From Aurantimonas sp. HBX-1 (lineage in GTDB: Bacteria > Pseudomonadota > Alphaproteobacteria > Rhizobiales > Rhizobiaceae), in contig NZ_CP090066.1 in NCBI RefSeq assembly GCF_021391535.1, positions 1,811,501-1,875,500 of the forward strand: DNA of 64,000 nucleotides, in the 5' to 3' direction. The translations under genes were made by a program, and so were the position numbers. The notes below the pieces were generated by a model. It did no database searches, was not told the DNA's origin, and saw only the letters and a program-made list of their open reading frames with translations. How positions within the stretch are numbered: the first letter of the stretch is position 1; every line of letters starts with the position of its first letter. Positions 51,354 to 61,877 of the stretch are shown piece after piece.

Positions 51354-52094
51354 TCAGCCGATCGTCTGCAGCGCCGGGAAGGTCTCCAGCAGCCAGAACG
51401 ACATGGCCTGCATGCCGCCGGTGAGGAACAGGATGCCGGTGACGACGAGCAGCCCGCCCATCGCCTTCTCGACCGTGCCGAGATGCGCGCGGAAGCCGCT
51501 GAGCCAGCGCAGGAAGGCGCCCGAGAATGCCGCCGCGACGATGAACGGAATGCCGAGCCCGGCCGAATAGAAGCCGAGCATGAGGGCGCCCTCGCCCACC
51601 GTCGCCTGGGTGCCGGCGAGGCCGAGGATCGCGCCCAGGACCGGCCCGATGCAGGGCGTCCAGCCGAAGGCGAAGGCGAGCCCCATCAGATAGGCGCCGC
51701 CGATGCTGTGCGGCCGGTCCGGCGCGCGCATCCGGACCTCGCGCGACAGGAAGGCGAGCCGGAACACGCCGAGGAAGTTCAGCCCCATGACGATGATCGC
51801 CAGACCCGCGACGATGCCTAGCCAGTCGAGATTCTGCCGCAGCATCTGGCCGATCGAGCTGGCGCCGGCGCCGAGCATGACGAACACGGTGGAGAAGCCG
51901 AGCACGAAGCTGACGGCGGTGGCGAGCAGCCTTGTGTGCGGCGCCGTCCCGGCGACCTGGCCGCTGCGCAGGTCCTCCGCCGACACGCCGGCCATGTAGC
52001 AGAGATAGGGCGGGACCAGCGGCAGGACGCAGGGCGACAGGAAAGACAGCGCGCCTGCGAAGACCGCGGTCGGATAGGAAAGGTCTGAGAGCAA
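51354..52094 (-). CDS. ccdA: CcdA-type cytochrome c biogenesis/thiol-disulfide transporter
   Basis: A 246-residue six-helix membrane protein that passes reducing equivalents from thioredoxin to the periplasm. The paired cysteines are in GALSFLSPCVLPLVPPYLCYMAG and GLAFAFGWTPCIGPVLGAILG, the CcdA/DsbD-beta signature. The start is a TTG at 52094 with AAGG seven bases upstream; an ATG at 52181 would add a Pro/Arg-rich head unlike the family. It stands alone, without other ccm genes nearby. Confidence 0.88.
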   Translation of the reverse strand: MLSDLSYPTAVFAGALSFLSPCVLPLVPPYLCYMAGVSAEDLRSGQVAGTAPHTRLLATAVSFVLGFSTVFVMLGAGASSIGQMLRQNLDWLGIVAGLAIIVMGLNFLGVFRLAFLSREVRMRAPDRPHSIGGAYLMGLAFAFGWTPCIGPVLGAILGLAGTQATVGEGALMLGFYSAGLGIPFIVAAAFSGAFLRWLSGFRAHLGTVEKAMGGLLVVTGILFLTGGMQAMSFWLLETFPALQTIG

Positions 52095-52283
52095 GCGGCT
52101 CGCCTTCGGCTGGATCGCGTCGCGCCGCCGCGGGGTGGGCGGACCGGGCCGGGTTCTAGACCGCACGCCGCTCCCGGGCAAATCGCAATCGCGTCACGGG
52201 ATGCGGCGGAATTACCGGTTGACCGCCAAAGGGCCGCTACCTATGGTCCGCCGCGTCTCCGACGGGATCTATCCTGGCGGCGC

Positions 52284-52359
<76 letters not shown>

Positions 52360-52423
52360 ATCCCTTCTCCATGACAGGCAGTTGTACATATATTCCGTGG
52401 TCGAAGTGATCGCGAGGAAGCAG

Positions 52424-52753
52424 ATGCCATCCGGGTCCTGCCATTGTGGATCGGCGAAGGTGTCGGTGCCCCGTCTGCCCGAGATGGTGACGGAGTGCCA
52501 CTGCACCATCTGCCGCCGCTACGCGGCGCTGTGGGCCTACTATCGCAAGGAGGACGTGACGTTCTCCGGGCCGCTGGCGGTCTATGTGCGAGGGCGCGGG
52601 CACATTGCCTTCCAACGGTGTGCTGATTGCGGGTGCGTCATCGGCTGGTTGCCGCGGATCGAGTACCCGGAGCGCGGGGTCAACGCCCGCATGCTGGACG
52701 ATTTCGATGTGAACGCGGCGGCTCTCGTCGTCGAGGAAGACGCTTCCGAATAA
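52424..52753 (+). CDS. GFA-family (CENP-V/GFA) zinc protein
   Basis: A 109-residue protein with the cysteine pattern of the GFA fold: GSCHCGSAKV, ECHCTICRRYAALWAYYR and QRCADCGCVIGW, predicted to bind two zinc ions. The family was named after glutathione-dependent formaldehyde-activating enzyme, but most members have no proven reaction. ATG 52424 has AGGA five bases upstream; earlier TTG and GTG codons in frame run back to the tRNA-Lys and lack such a site. Confidence 0.87.
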   Translation: MPSGSCHCGSAKVSVPRLPEMVTECHCTICRRYAALWAYYRKEDVTFSGPLAVYVRGRGHIAFQRCADCGCVIGWLPRIEYPERGVNARMLDDFDVNAAALVVEEDASE

Positions 52754-52865
52754 GCCCGAGGGCTGCTCGGCGCCTATCGGCGCCAACAACGCAGACACCG
52801 CCGTCGCCGGGTATGGGGCAGCCGCAGCGCTTGCCGAAGGGCCGCTCGGCCTCCATGTCTAGAGC

Positions 52866-53096
52866 ATGGATCATTATCTGAACGAACCGGCCGCCAAGGC
52901 GGCCATCGGCGCCGTCGAGGCCAGCGCTGCGGCGCTCACGGATGCGCTCGAGCGGGCCGCCGAACTCGGCATCCCCATGGACATCGACATCGTGGAACCG
53001 GACCGTAGCGGCGGCCGCCGGGAGATCGTCGCGCGGATCGTCCGATCCGACCCGGGCCGCCGTCCCGAGGAACTCAACTCGTCCAACGACGACTGA
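52866..53096 (+). CDS. Small protein of unknown function
   Basis: A 76-codon ORF encoding MDHYLNEPAAKAAIGAVEASA..., an Ala-rich helix followed by PMDIDIVEPDRS and an Arg-rich stretch ending EELNSSNDD. No family recognised. The ribosome-binding site is weak (TAGAG). Codon composition is GC-rich like its neighbours and no better-supported frame exists here, so it is offered as probable. A run of twelve G follows its stop. Confidence 0.5.
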   Translation: MDHYLNEPAAKAAIGAVEASAAALTDALERAAELGIPMDIDIVEPDRSGGRREIVARIVRSDPGRRPEELNSSNDD

Positions 53097-53107
53097 GCAG
53101 CCGGCTC

Positions 53108-53119
53108 GGGGGGGGGGGG
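53108..53119 (+). repeat. Poly-G tract (12 G)
   Basis: Twelve consecutive G, 12 bases after the stop of the preceding small ORF and about 73 bases before the EcfG-type promoter of the DUF1236 gene. It is the only homopolymer of this length I noticed in the window. It could vary in length by slippage, or be an assembly artefact. Confidence 0.9.
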
Positions 53120-53191
53120 CGCCGTCGGGCCGCCGTGGAATGGCCTTGTCCGGCGACATGAGAGGCGGAGCGCCCGTTCCTGCCGTGCAGT

Positions 53192-53216
53192 GGAACGGAG
53201 CCCCGAACCCGCCGTT
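53192..53216 (+). promoter_or_regulatory. EcfG-type general stress promoter before the DUF1236 gene
   Basis: GGAAC (53192-53196), 16 bases, then CGTT (53213-53216): a perfect match to the GGAAC-N16/17-CGTT promoter of the alphaproteobacterial general-stress sigma factor EcfG. The -10 ends 29 bases before the ATG, leaving room for a short leader with an AAGGAG site. Confidence 0.75.
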
Positions 53217-53245
53217 TGTCTGTGACCCAAGCAAGGAGACAGACC

Positions 53246-53563
53246 ATGAAGCCTTTCCTGATTGCCGCCGGACTCGCGCTGCTTGCCAGCGGCGCCGTGG
53301 CGCAGACCACCACGACGGTCACCACGACGACGATCGAGGAGCCGCAGGTCGACTCGATCCGGACCTATGTCACGCGGGAGCGGACCACCTCGGTGGCGGC
53401 GCCCGACGGGTTCGACGTCATCGTCGGCGCACCCCTGCCGGAGCCGGTGCCGCTCTACAAGCTGCCGGAAGACGTCGGCGTGCCGGCCTATCAGTACACG
53501 GTGATCGACGGGCATACCGTGCTGGTCGACGAGAACCGCAACATCGTGCAAATCATCGACTGA
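53246..53563 (+). CDS. DUF1236-family exported protein
   Basis: A 105-residue protein with a signal peptide (MKPFLIAAGLALLASGAVA, then Q), a Thr-rich start of the mature part (TTTTVTTTTIEEP), and the DUF1236-type C-terminus VPAYQYTVIDGHTVLVDENRNIVQIID. Function unknown; the family is widespread in Rhizobiales. ATG 53246 has AAGGAG seven bases upstream. It has its own EcfG-type promoter and a perfect terminator, so it is a single-gene, probably stress-induced, transcript. Confidence 0.88.
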   Translation: MKPFLIAAGLALLASGAVAQTTTTVTTTTIEEPQVDSIRTYVTRERTTSVAAPDGFDVIVGAPLPEPVPLYKLPEDVGVPAYQYTVIDGHTVLVDENRNIVQIID

Positions 53564-53590
53564 CCGGGCAGATCCTGGAAACGCATGTGA

Positions 53591-53621
53591 AAGGGAGGCC
53601 TCGCGGCCTCCCTTTTCTTTT
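53591..53621 (+). terminator. Intrinsic terminator after the DUF1236 gene
   Basis: The arms AAGGGAGGCC (53591-53600) and GGCCTCCCTT (53605-53614) with a TCGC tetraloop are followed by TTCTTTT on the plus strand: a textbook rho-independent terminator, 28 bases after the stop. It may also serve the convergent tgt gene. Confidence 0.92.
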
Positions 53622-53655
53622 GGCGACGCCTTTCCGGAGACGAAGACGTTCCCGC

Positions 53656-54786
53656 CTACCGCGCCGGGATGTCGCCCTGCGCCCAGGCTTCCTCGGTCCG
53701 CGCCGCGAAGGCCTCGAACTCGCCGGCCTCGATGGCGGTGCGGATGCCGGCCATCAGCGACTGGTAGTAGGCGAGATTGTTCCAGGTCAGCAGCATCGAG
53801 GCGAGCGCCTCGTTGGAGCGGACGAGATGGTGCAGATAGGCCCGCGAATAGTCGCGCGAGGCTGGGCAGTCCGATTCCTCGTCGAGCGGGCGGCTGTCCT
53901 CGGCGTGGCGGGCGTTCTTCAGATTGACCTTGCCGAAGCGGGTGAAGGCGAGGCCATGCCGGCCGGAGCGGGTCGGCATCACGCAGTCGAACATGTCGAT
54001 GCCCCGCGCCACCGAGCGCAGGATGTCCTGCGGCGTGCCGACGCCCATCAGGTAGCGCGGCTTGTCGGCCGGCAGGACCGGCAGCGTCTCGTCGAGCGTC
54101 GCCAGCATCACCGCCTGCGGCTCGCCCACCGCCAGGCCGCCCACGGCGTAGCCCTTGAGGTTCATCGCCGCCAGTCGTTCGGCCGAGCGGATGCGCAGGT
54201 CGATCAGATCGCCGCCTTGGACGATGCCGAACATCGCCTTGCCGGGCTGGTCGCCGAAGGCGACGGCGCAGCGTTCGGCCCAGCGCAGGGACATTTCCAT
54301 GGCGCGCTCGATCTCGGCGCGCTCCGCCGGCAGCCTGATGCACTCGTCGAGCTGCATCTGGATGTCGCTGTCCAGCAGCCCCTGGATCTCGATCGACCGT
54401 TCCGGGGTCAGCGCGTGCTCCGAGCCGTCGAGATGCGAGCGGAACTTCACGCCCTTCTCGTCGAGCTTGCGCAAGGCCGCCAGCGACATGACCTGGAAGC
54501 CGCCGGAGTCGGTCAGGATCGGGTGCGGCCAGCGGGCGAATTCGTGCAGGCCGCCGAGCCGTGCGACGCGTTCCGCGCCCGGCCGCAGCATCAGGTGATA
54601 GACATTGCCGAGGATGATGTCGGAGCCCAGTTCGCGAACCTGGTCGAGATACATCGCCTTGACGGTGCCGGCGGTGCCCACCGGCATGAAGGCCGGCGTG
54701 CGGACGCTGCCGCGCGGCATGGTGATCTCGCCGCGGCGCGCCTTGCCGTCCGTCCCGGTCAGCTGGAAACGGAAATGCTGGCTCAT
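53656..54786 (-). CDS. tgt: Queuine/preQ1 tRNA-guanine transglycosylase
   Basis: Exchanges guanine-34 for preQ1 in tRNAs with GUN anticodons. The 376-residue TIM-barrel enzyme has MPVGTAGTVKAM, NVYHLMLRPG, ILTDSGGFQVMSL with the catalytic Asp, FGIVQGG, GYAVGGLAVGEP, GIDMFDCVMPTR with the nucleophilic-Asp neighbourhood, and zinc-binding elements near DCPASRDYSRAYLHHL (a Cys and His set). The ATG at 54786 overlaps the queA stop by four bases. Confidence 0.97.
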   Translation of the reverse strand: MSQHFRFQLTGTDGKARRGEITMPRGSVRTPAFMPVGTAGTVKAMYLDQVRELGSDIILGNVYHLMLRPGAERVARLGGLHEFARWPHPILTDSGGFQVMSLAALRKLDEKGVKFRSHLDGSEHALTPERSIEIQGLLDSDIQMQLDECIRLPAERAEIERAMEMSLRWAERCAVAFGDQPGKAMFGIVQGGDLIDLRIRSAERLAAMNLKGYAVGGLAVGEPQAVMLATLDETLPVLPADKPRYLMGVGTPQDILRSVARGIDMFDCVMPTRSGRHGLAFTRFGKVNLKNARHAEDSRPLDEESDCPASRDYSRAYLHHLVRSNEALASMLLTWNNLAYYQSLMAGIRTAIEAGEFEAFAARTEEAWAQGDIPAR

Positions 54787-55862
54787 GCGGCCGCACGATC
54801 CAGCAGGCACGCATCGCCGTAGGAATAGAAGCGATAGCCGCCGGCGATCGCATGGGCGTAGGCCGCCTGCATTGTCGCCAGCCCCGAGAAGGCCGAAACC
54901 AGCATGAACAGCGTCGAGCGCGGTAGATGGAAATTCGTCATCAGCCGGTCGACGGCCTTGAAGCGATAGCCTGGGGTGATGAAGATCTCCGTCGATCCGG
55001 AAAACGGCGCGATGCTGCCGTCGTCGGCCGCGGCGCTTTCGAGCAGCCGCAGCGAGGTGGTGCCGACGGCGACGATGCGCCGGCCCGCACGCTTCGCCTC
55101 GGTCAGTCGGGCGGCGGTCTCGGCGTCGATATGGCCGGTCTCGGCATGCATGCGGTGGTCGCGCGTGTCGTCGGCCTTCATCGGCAGGAAGGTGCCGGCG
55201 CCGACATGCAGCGTCAGGAATTCGGTCGCGACGCCGCGTTCCGCCAGGCGCTCGAGCAGCGCCGGGGTGAAATGCAGACCCGCCGTCGGCGCCGCGACGG
55301 CGCCCTCCTCGCGGGAATAGACGGTCTGGTAGTCGCGCCGGTCGTCGTCGTCGACCGGGCGCCGGGATGCGATGTAGGGCGGCAGCGGGATCGACCCAAC
55401 GGTGGCGATCGCTTCGTCGAGCGCGGCGCCGTGAAAGGCGAAAGCGAAGGTCACCTCGCCGGCTTCGCCCTTTTCCGAGACGGTCGCATCCAGCGTGCCG
55501 AGGAGGCAGACGCGGCCTTCCGCGCCGAAGCGAACGATGTCGCCGGGCTGCAGCTTGCGGGCGCCGCGCACGAAGGCCTTCCAGGTGGAGCCGTCGAGCC
55601 GCTGGTGCAGCGTGACGCCGACCGCCGGCTCGTCCGTGCCGCGGCCGATGCGCCAGCCTTCCAGCTGCGCCGGAATCACCTTGGTGTCGTTGAAGACCAG
55701 CACGTCGCCAGGCTCGACCAGCGACGGCAGGTCGTCAACCTTGCGGTCGGCGAGCGCGCCTTCGGCCGACACGGTGAGCAACCGCGCGCTCTCGCGCGGC
55801 GATGCCGGCCGGAGGGCGATCAGCGCGTCCGGAAGCTGGAAATCGAATTGGTCGACGCGCAT
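54783..55862 (-). CDS. queA: S-adenosylmethionine:tRNA ribosyltransferase-isomerase QueA
   Basis: Transfers the ribosyl of SAM to preQ1-tRNA to make epoxyqueuosine, the step after Tgt. The 359-residue protein begins MRVDQFDFQLPDALIA and contains PLPPYIASRRPVDDDDRRDYQTVYSREEGAVAAPTAGLHFTP, LHVGAGTFLPMKADD, FITPGYRFKAVDRLMTNFHLPRSTLFMLVSAF and YRFYSYGDACLL, all diagnostic. It is coupled to tgt and separated from the upstream cyclophilin gene by a hairpin with a short T-tract. Confidence 0.97.
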   Translation of the reverse strand: MRVDQFDFQLPDALIALRPASPRESARLLTVSAEGALADRKVDDLPSLVEPGDVLVFNDTKVIPAQLEGWRIGRGTDEPAVGVTLHQRLDGSTWKAFVRGARKLQPGDIVRFGAEGRVCLLGTLDATVSEKGEAGEVTFAFAFHGAALDEAIATVGSIPLPPYIASRRPVDDDDRRDYQTVYSREEGAVAAPTAGLHFTPALLERLAERGVATEFLTLHVGAGTFLPMKADDTRDHRMHAETGHIDAETAARLTEAKRAGRRIVAVGTTSLRLLESAAADDGSIAPFSGSTEIFITPGYRFKAVDRLMTNFHLPRSTLFMLVSAFSGLATMQAAYAHAIAGGYRFYSYGDACLLDRAAA

Positions 55863-55893
55863 CGGAGCCGGGTCGCAGTCCTTGGATGGGAAA

Positions 55894-55921
55894 ATCCCGG
55901 GGCCCTTGCGGACCCCGGGAT
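55894..55921 (-). terminator. Hairpin between the cytoplasmic cyclophilin gene and queA
   Basis: The arms ATCCCGGGG (55894-55902) and CCCCGGGAT (55913-55921) form a 9-bp stem with a 10-base loop. On the minus strand it is followed by TTTCCC, so it could end or reduce transcription from the coaD-cyclophilin genes before queA-tgt. Confidence 0.6.
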
Positions 55922-55976
55922 CAATTCGGTGAAGCCAGTGGCAGGGAACCGGCCTTCGCCGGATCCCGCGCCGACA

Positions 55977-56447
55977 TCAGACGTCGGCGGCGACGCGCAT
56001 CGTCGTGATCGAATCTGGATCCGTCACCGGCTCGCCGCGCTTGATCTTGTCGACATTCTCCATGCCTTCAATGACTTCGCCCCAGATGCTGTACTGCTTG
56101 TCGAGCCAGGGGGCGCGATCGAAGCAGATGTAGAACTGGGAATTGGCCGAGTTCGGGTTCGCCGTCCGGGCCGCCGACACCGTGCCGCGCTTGTGCGGCT
56201 CGGCGGTGAACTCGGCGACGAGGTCGGGCTTGTCGGAGCCGCCGGCACCGGTGCCGGTCGGATCGCCCGTCTGCGCCATGAAGCCGTCGATGACACGGTG
56301 GAAGACCACGCCGTCATAGAAGCCTTCGCGCGCCAGTTCTTTCACGCGGGCGACGTGCCGCGGTGCGAGATCGGGGCGAAGCCGGATGACCACGCGTCCC
56401 TTCGTCGTCTCCAGGATCAGCAGATCCTCGGGGGTGTCCTGCGCCAT
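55977..56447 (-). CDS. Cyclophilin-type peptidyl-prolyl isomerase, cytoplasmic
   Basis: A 156-residue cyclophilin without signal peptide. The active-site Arg and Phe are in VVFHRVIDGFMAQTGD; also GTGAGGSDKPDLVAEF, GTVSAARTANPNSANSQFYICF and WGEVIEGMENVDKIKRG. It speeds cis-trans isomerisation at proline. ATG 56447 has AAGGAG six bases upstream. The gene next to it encodes a second cyclophilin with a signal peptide, giving one cytoplasmic and one periplasmic enzyme. Confidence 0.95.
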   Translation of the reverse strand: MAQDTPEDLLILETTKGRVVIRLRPDLAPRHVARVKELAREGFYDGVVFHRVIDGFMAQTGDPTGTGAGGSDKPDLVAEFTAEPHKRGTVSAARTANPNSANSQFYICFDRAPWLDKQYSIWGEVIEGMENVDKIKRGEPVTDPDSITTMRVAADV

Positions 56448-56482
56448 CTCGTTCTCCTTGAAAGATCGGCTCCATGCCGAAG

Positions 56483-56507
56483 GCGCCCCGCAACAGCCGC
56501 GGGGCGC
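56483..56507 (-). other. Hairpin between the two cyclophilin genes
   Basis: The arms GCGCCCCGC (56483-56491) and GCGGGGCGC (56499-56507) form a 9-bp GC stem with a 7-base loop in the 131-base gap. There is no T-tract; likely an RNA-stabilising or attenuating hairpin. Confidence 0.5.
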
Positions 56508-56578
56508 ATATGGCCCTTCCTTGGGGGAATTTGCAGGCCCCGACAACCCCTATTGGAGGGTTGGCGGTCGGGAAGCGG

Positions 56579-57133
56579 CTATTCCTGGCCGGCGAGACGG
56601 ACCTTCACCATCTTGTCCGGATCCTCGACGGTGCCGTTCTGCGCCGGGTCGCCCTTCTTGATCTTGTCGACATTCTCCATGCCTTCGACGACGTCGCCGA
56701 CGATCGTGTACTGGCCGTCGAGGAAGTCGCCGTCGGCGAGCATGATGAAGAACTGCGAGTTGGCGGAGTTCGGATCCTGCGACCGCGCCATGCCGAGCGT
56801 GCCGCGATCGAAGGTCTCGTCGGAGAACTCCGCCTCGAGGTCGGGCAGGTCGGAGCCGCCCATGCCGGTGCCGGTCGGATCGCCGGTCTGGGCCATGAAG
56901 CCGTCGATGACGCGGTGGAAGACCAGCCCGTCATAGAAGCCGTCGCTCGCCAGCGTCTTGATGCGCTCGACATGCTTCGGTGCCAGGTCCGGCCGCAGCT
57001 TGACGGTGATGTCGCCCGTAGCCGTCGTGATGATCAGCGTGTTCTCGGCATCCGGCGCCTGCGCGGCGGCGGGGCCGGCGAAGGCTGCGACGGCCATGGC
57101 CGTGGCAAGGCCGAGCGTTGCGAAAAGTTTCAT
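56579..57133 (-). CDS. Cyclophilin-type peptidyl-prolyl isomerase, periplasmic
   Basis: A 184-residue cyclophilin with a signal peptide (MKLFATLGLATAMAVAAFAGPAAAQ, cleavage near 24). The catalytic core repeats that of its neighbour almost word for word: GLVFHRVIDGFMAQTGD, GTGMGGSDLPDLEAEF, GTLGMARSQDPNSANSQFFIML, VGDVVEGMENVDKIKKG. The pair probably arose by duplication followed by gain or loss of the export signal. It lies 38 bases after coaD. Confidence 0.95.
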   Translation of the reverse strand: MKLFATLGLATAMAVAAFAGPAAAQAPDAENTLIITTATGDITVKLRPDLAPKHVERIKTLASDGFYDGLVFHRVIDGFMAQTGDPTGTGMGGSDLPDLEAEFSDETFDRGTLGMARSQDPNSANSQFFIMLADGDFLDGQYTIVGDVVEGMENVDKIKKGDPAQNGTVEDPDKMVKVRLAGQE

Positions 57134-57171
57134 GAGGTTTCCATCCCAGACCTAGCGCCGGCGCATCCGCG

Positions 57172-57642
57172 TCAGGCGACTTTGCTTCGTATCGCTTGCG
57201 CGACGTTGGCAGGCACGAACGATGCGACGTCGCCACCCATCCGCGCGATCTGGCGAACCAATGTGGCGGTTATGGGCCTCGTCGGCGGCGACGCCGGAAA
57301 GAACACCGTCACGATGCCGGGACGCATGGCCGCGTTCATCCCCGCCATCTGCATCTCGTAATCGAGGTCGGATCCGTCGCGCAGGCCCCTGACGAGGGCG
57401 ACAGCCCCCGCCCTGGTCGCGGCATCGACCACGAGCCCGTCGAAGGCGACCACCTGCACCGGAACGTCGAGACAGGCGGAGATCAGCGCCGCCCGCTCGT
57501 CGAAGTCGAACATCGGCTGCTTGCCCGGATGGATGCCGATGCCGACGACGACCTCGTCGAACACCGCCCTCGCCTGGTTCAGGATGTCGATGTGACCGTT
57601 GGTGACCGGATCGAACGATCCCGGATAGAAAGCGCGCTTCAT
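57172..57642 (-). CDS. coaD: Phosphopantetheine adenylyltransferase
   Basis: Fourth step of coenzyme A synthesis. The 156-residue nucleotidyltransferase begins MKRAFYPGSFDPVTNGHIDIL with the T/HxGH-type motif, then VGIGIHPGKQPMF, LVRGLRDGSDLDYEMQMAGMN and a C-terminal IRSKVA. The usual IS(S)T segment near the end is reduced to PTRPITATLVRQIARMGGDV, still in family range. It starts the coaD-cyclophilin-cyclophilin run. Confidence 0.95.
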   Translation of the reverse strand: MKRAFYPGSFDPVTNGHIDILNQARAVFDEVVVGIGIHPGKQPMFDFDERAALISACLDVPVQVVAFDGLVVDAATRAGAVALVRGLRDGSDLDYEMQMAGMNAAMRPGIVTVFFPASPPTRPITATLVRQIARMGGDVASFVPANVAQAIRSKVA

Positions 57643-57758
57643 CCAATCCGCCTACTCTGTCGGGTTCCGCGAAACAATCGCGGCCTCCATTCGACCCCAC
57701 ACCTGAACGGCACCTGACCGCACCCTTCAGCGGCCGTTCCGGCCACGACGAGCATGGT

Positions 57759-57783
57759 GGAACAAAGTGGAACCCGGACAGTT
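57759..57783 (+). promoter_or_regulatory. EcfG-type promoter before the 42-codon membrane ORF
   Basis: GGAAC (57759-57763), 16 bases, then AGTT (57780-57783), one base from the GGAAC-N16/17-CGTT consensus. The -10 ends 28 bases before the ATG at 57812. A second GGAAC at 57769 lacks a partner. Confidence 0.6.
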
Positions 57784-57811
57784 ATTCAGCCGAATTGATG
57801 GAGAATTCCAT

Positions 57812-57940
57812 ATGCTCGTCTTCGCTCTCTCGCTCGCAATGGTCGTCACGCTGGTCACGGCTACCGCAGTTACCCTTCACAACGAGTCGCAACGGGCGAG
57901 GGTCAAGGTGACCGCGAACCGCTCGCGGCTGATGCGTTGA
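57812..57940 (+). CDS. Small single-pass membrane protein (42 residues)
   Basis: A short ORF starting MLVFALSLAMVVTLVTATAV, with a single hydrophobic helix at about residues 2-21 followed by a basic hydrophilic tail (HNESQRARVKVTANRSRLMR). ATG 57812 has GGAG eight bases upstream (57800-57803), an EcfG-like promoter at the right distance, and a perfect bidirectional terminator about 100 bases after the stop. These three agree on a real gene. It has no recognisable family; small stress-induced membrane proteins often modulate membrane complexes, but that is a guess. Confidence 0.65.
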   Translation: MLVFALSLAMVVTLVTATAVTLHNESQRARVKVTANRSRLMR

Positions 57941-58043
57941 GCCATTCGCCGACCTGCCCTGCAGGCTGAGACGAGGGAAGGCCACGAAGGCACGGCTTAT
58001 GCAGACCCTTTGCAATGAAATTTACTGCTATTAGGCACACGTG

Positions 58044-58080
58044 AAAAAGGCCGCTCGGCATATGTCGAGCGGCCTTTTCT
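58044..58080. terminator. Bidirectional terminator of gyrA and the small membrane ORF
   Basis: The arms AAAAGGCCGCTCG (58045-58057) and CGAGCGGCCTTTT (58066-58078) pair over 13 bp around an 8-base loop. T-runs follow on both strands. It lies just after the gyrA stop on the minus strand and about 100 bases after the small ORF on the plus strand. Confidence 0.93.
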
Positions 58081-58084
58081 CGTT

Positions 58085-60928
<2,844 letters not shown>

Positions 60929-61007
60929 GAATTCGTCCTGAAGGGCTCGGAAATCGCTGCCCCGCTATAGCGCGGATGGCATCGAGGGTGCAAATTGCGC
61001 GGACAAT

Positions 61008-61037
61008 TCATATGGGGATTTTCGTCAGCCTTTTCAA
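61008..61037 (-). promoter_or_regulatory. Possible sigma-70 promoter of gyrA
   Basis: On the minus strand TTGAAA (61037-61032) and ATATGA (61013-61008) are separated by 18 bases and lie about 80 bases before the gyrA start. The match is moderate; this is a sequence-only guess in a 266-base divergent region shared with the MarC gene. Confidence 0.35.
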
Positions 61038-61194
61038 CTATTTGCAGCCGGCCGAAAAGAAAGCCTTGTGGGTCGGGCCGCAATGCCGGCCATGGGCTGC
61101 CGAATCGGCCGCCATGTCGCCTTCCGCGCGGTCAGGTTGACCCGCCACCGTCATTTGCTACGCAGGACGATCGGGCACCCTTTGGCGAGCACGC

Positions 61195-61848
61195 ATGGTC
61201 GACATCCTCCTCAGCGGCTTCGTGACCATCTTCGTCATCATCGACCCGCTTGGCCTGGTGCCGCTGTTCCTGGCGGTGACGCCCGACGCCGATGCCAACG
61301 AACGCCGCTCCGTCGCCATTCGTGCCTGCGTCATCGCCTTCGCCATCCTGGCGCTCTTCGCGATCGCCGGCATGGCGCTGCTGCAGGGTCTTGGCATCAC
61401 GCTCGGGGCCTTCCGCGTCGCCGGCGGCCTGTTCCTGTTCTGGATCGGCTTCGAACTGGTCTTCGAACGACGCCAGGAGCGCCACCGGCGCAGCGCCGAC
61501 CGCGCGGTGGACGATCCGGAAGTCGCCGACGTCGCGGCCTTCCCGCTGGCGATCCCGCTGATCGCCGGTCCCGGCGCGATCTCGGCAGTGATCCTCTTGT
61601 CCGGCAACCTGCCGACGGTCGCCGGGCGGATCGGCCTCGTCGCCATCCTGTTGGTCGCCATGATCGTCACCTTCGGCTTCCTCGCCGTCGCCGACCGGAT
61701 CGACCGGTTTCTCGGCGTCACCGGCAGGGCGGTGATCTCGCGTCTGCTGGGGGTGCTGCTTGCCGCGCTGGCGGTGCAGTTCGTCGCCGAGGGCGCCGCG
61801 CAACTGGTCGAGACCACCACGGCCGCCCCGCTCTCGACGTCGCCCTGA
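61195..61848 (+). CDS. MarC-family integral membrane protein
   Basis: A 217-residue membrane protein with six helices. VTIFVIIDPLGLVPLFLAVT at the N-terminus, FRVAGGLFLFWIGFELVF and FPLAIPLIAGPGAISAVILL are typical of the MarC (UPF0056) family. Despite the name, MarC does not confer multiple antibiotic resistance in E. coli, and the transported substrate, if any, is not known. ATG 61195 fits the family start. A CDF transporter gene follows after 29 bases. Confidence 0.9.
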   Translation: MVDILLSGFVTIFVIIDPLGLVPLFLAVTPDADANERRSVAIRACVIAFAILALFAIAGMALLQGLGITLGAFRVAGGLFLFWIGFELVFERRQERHRRSADRAVDDPEVADVAAFPLAIPLIAGPGAISAVILLSGNLPTVAGRIGLVAILLVAMIVTFGFLAVADRIDRFLGVTGRAVISRLLGVLLAALAVQFVAEGAAQLVETTTAAPLSTSP

Positions 61849-61877
61849 GCCAGGGCCGTCAACATGGACAGAATTGC

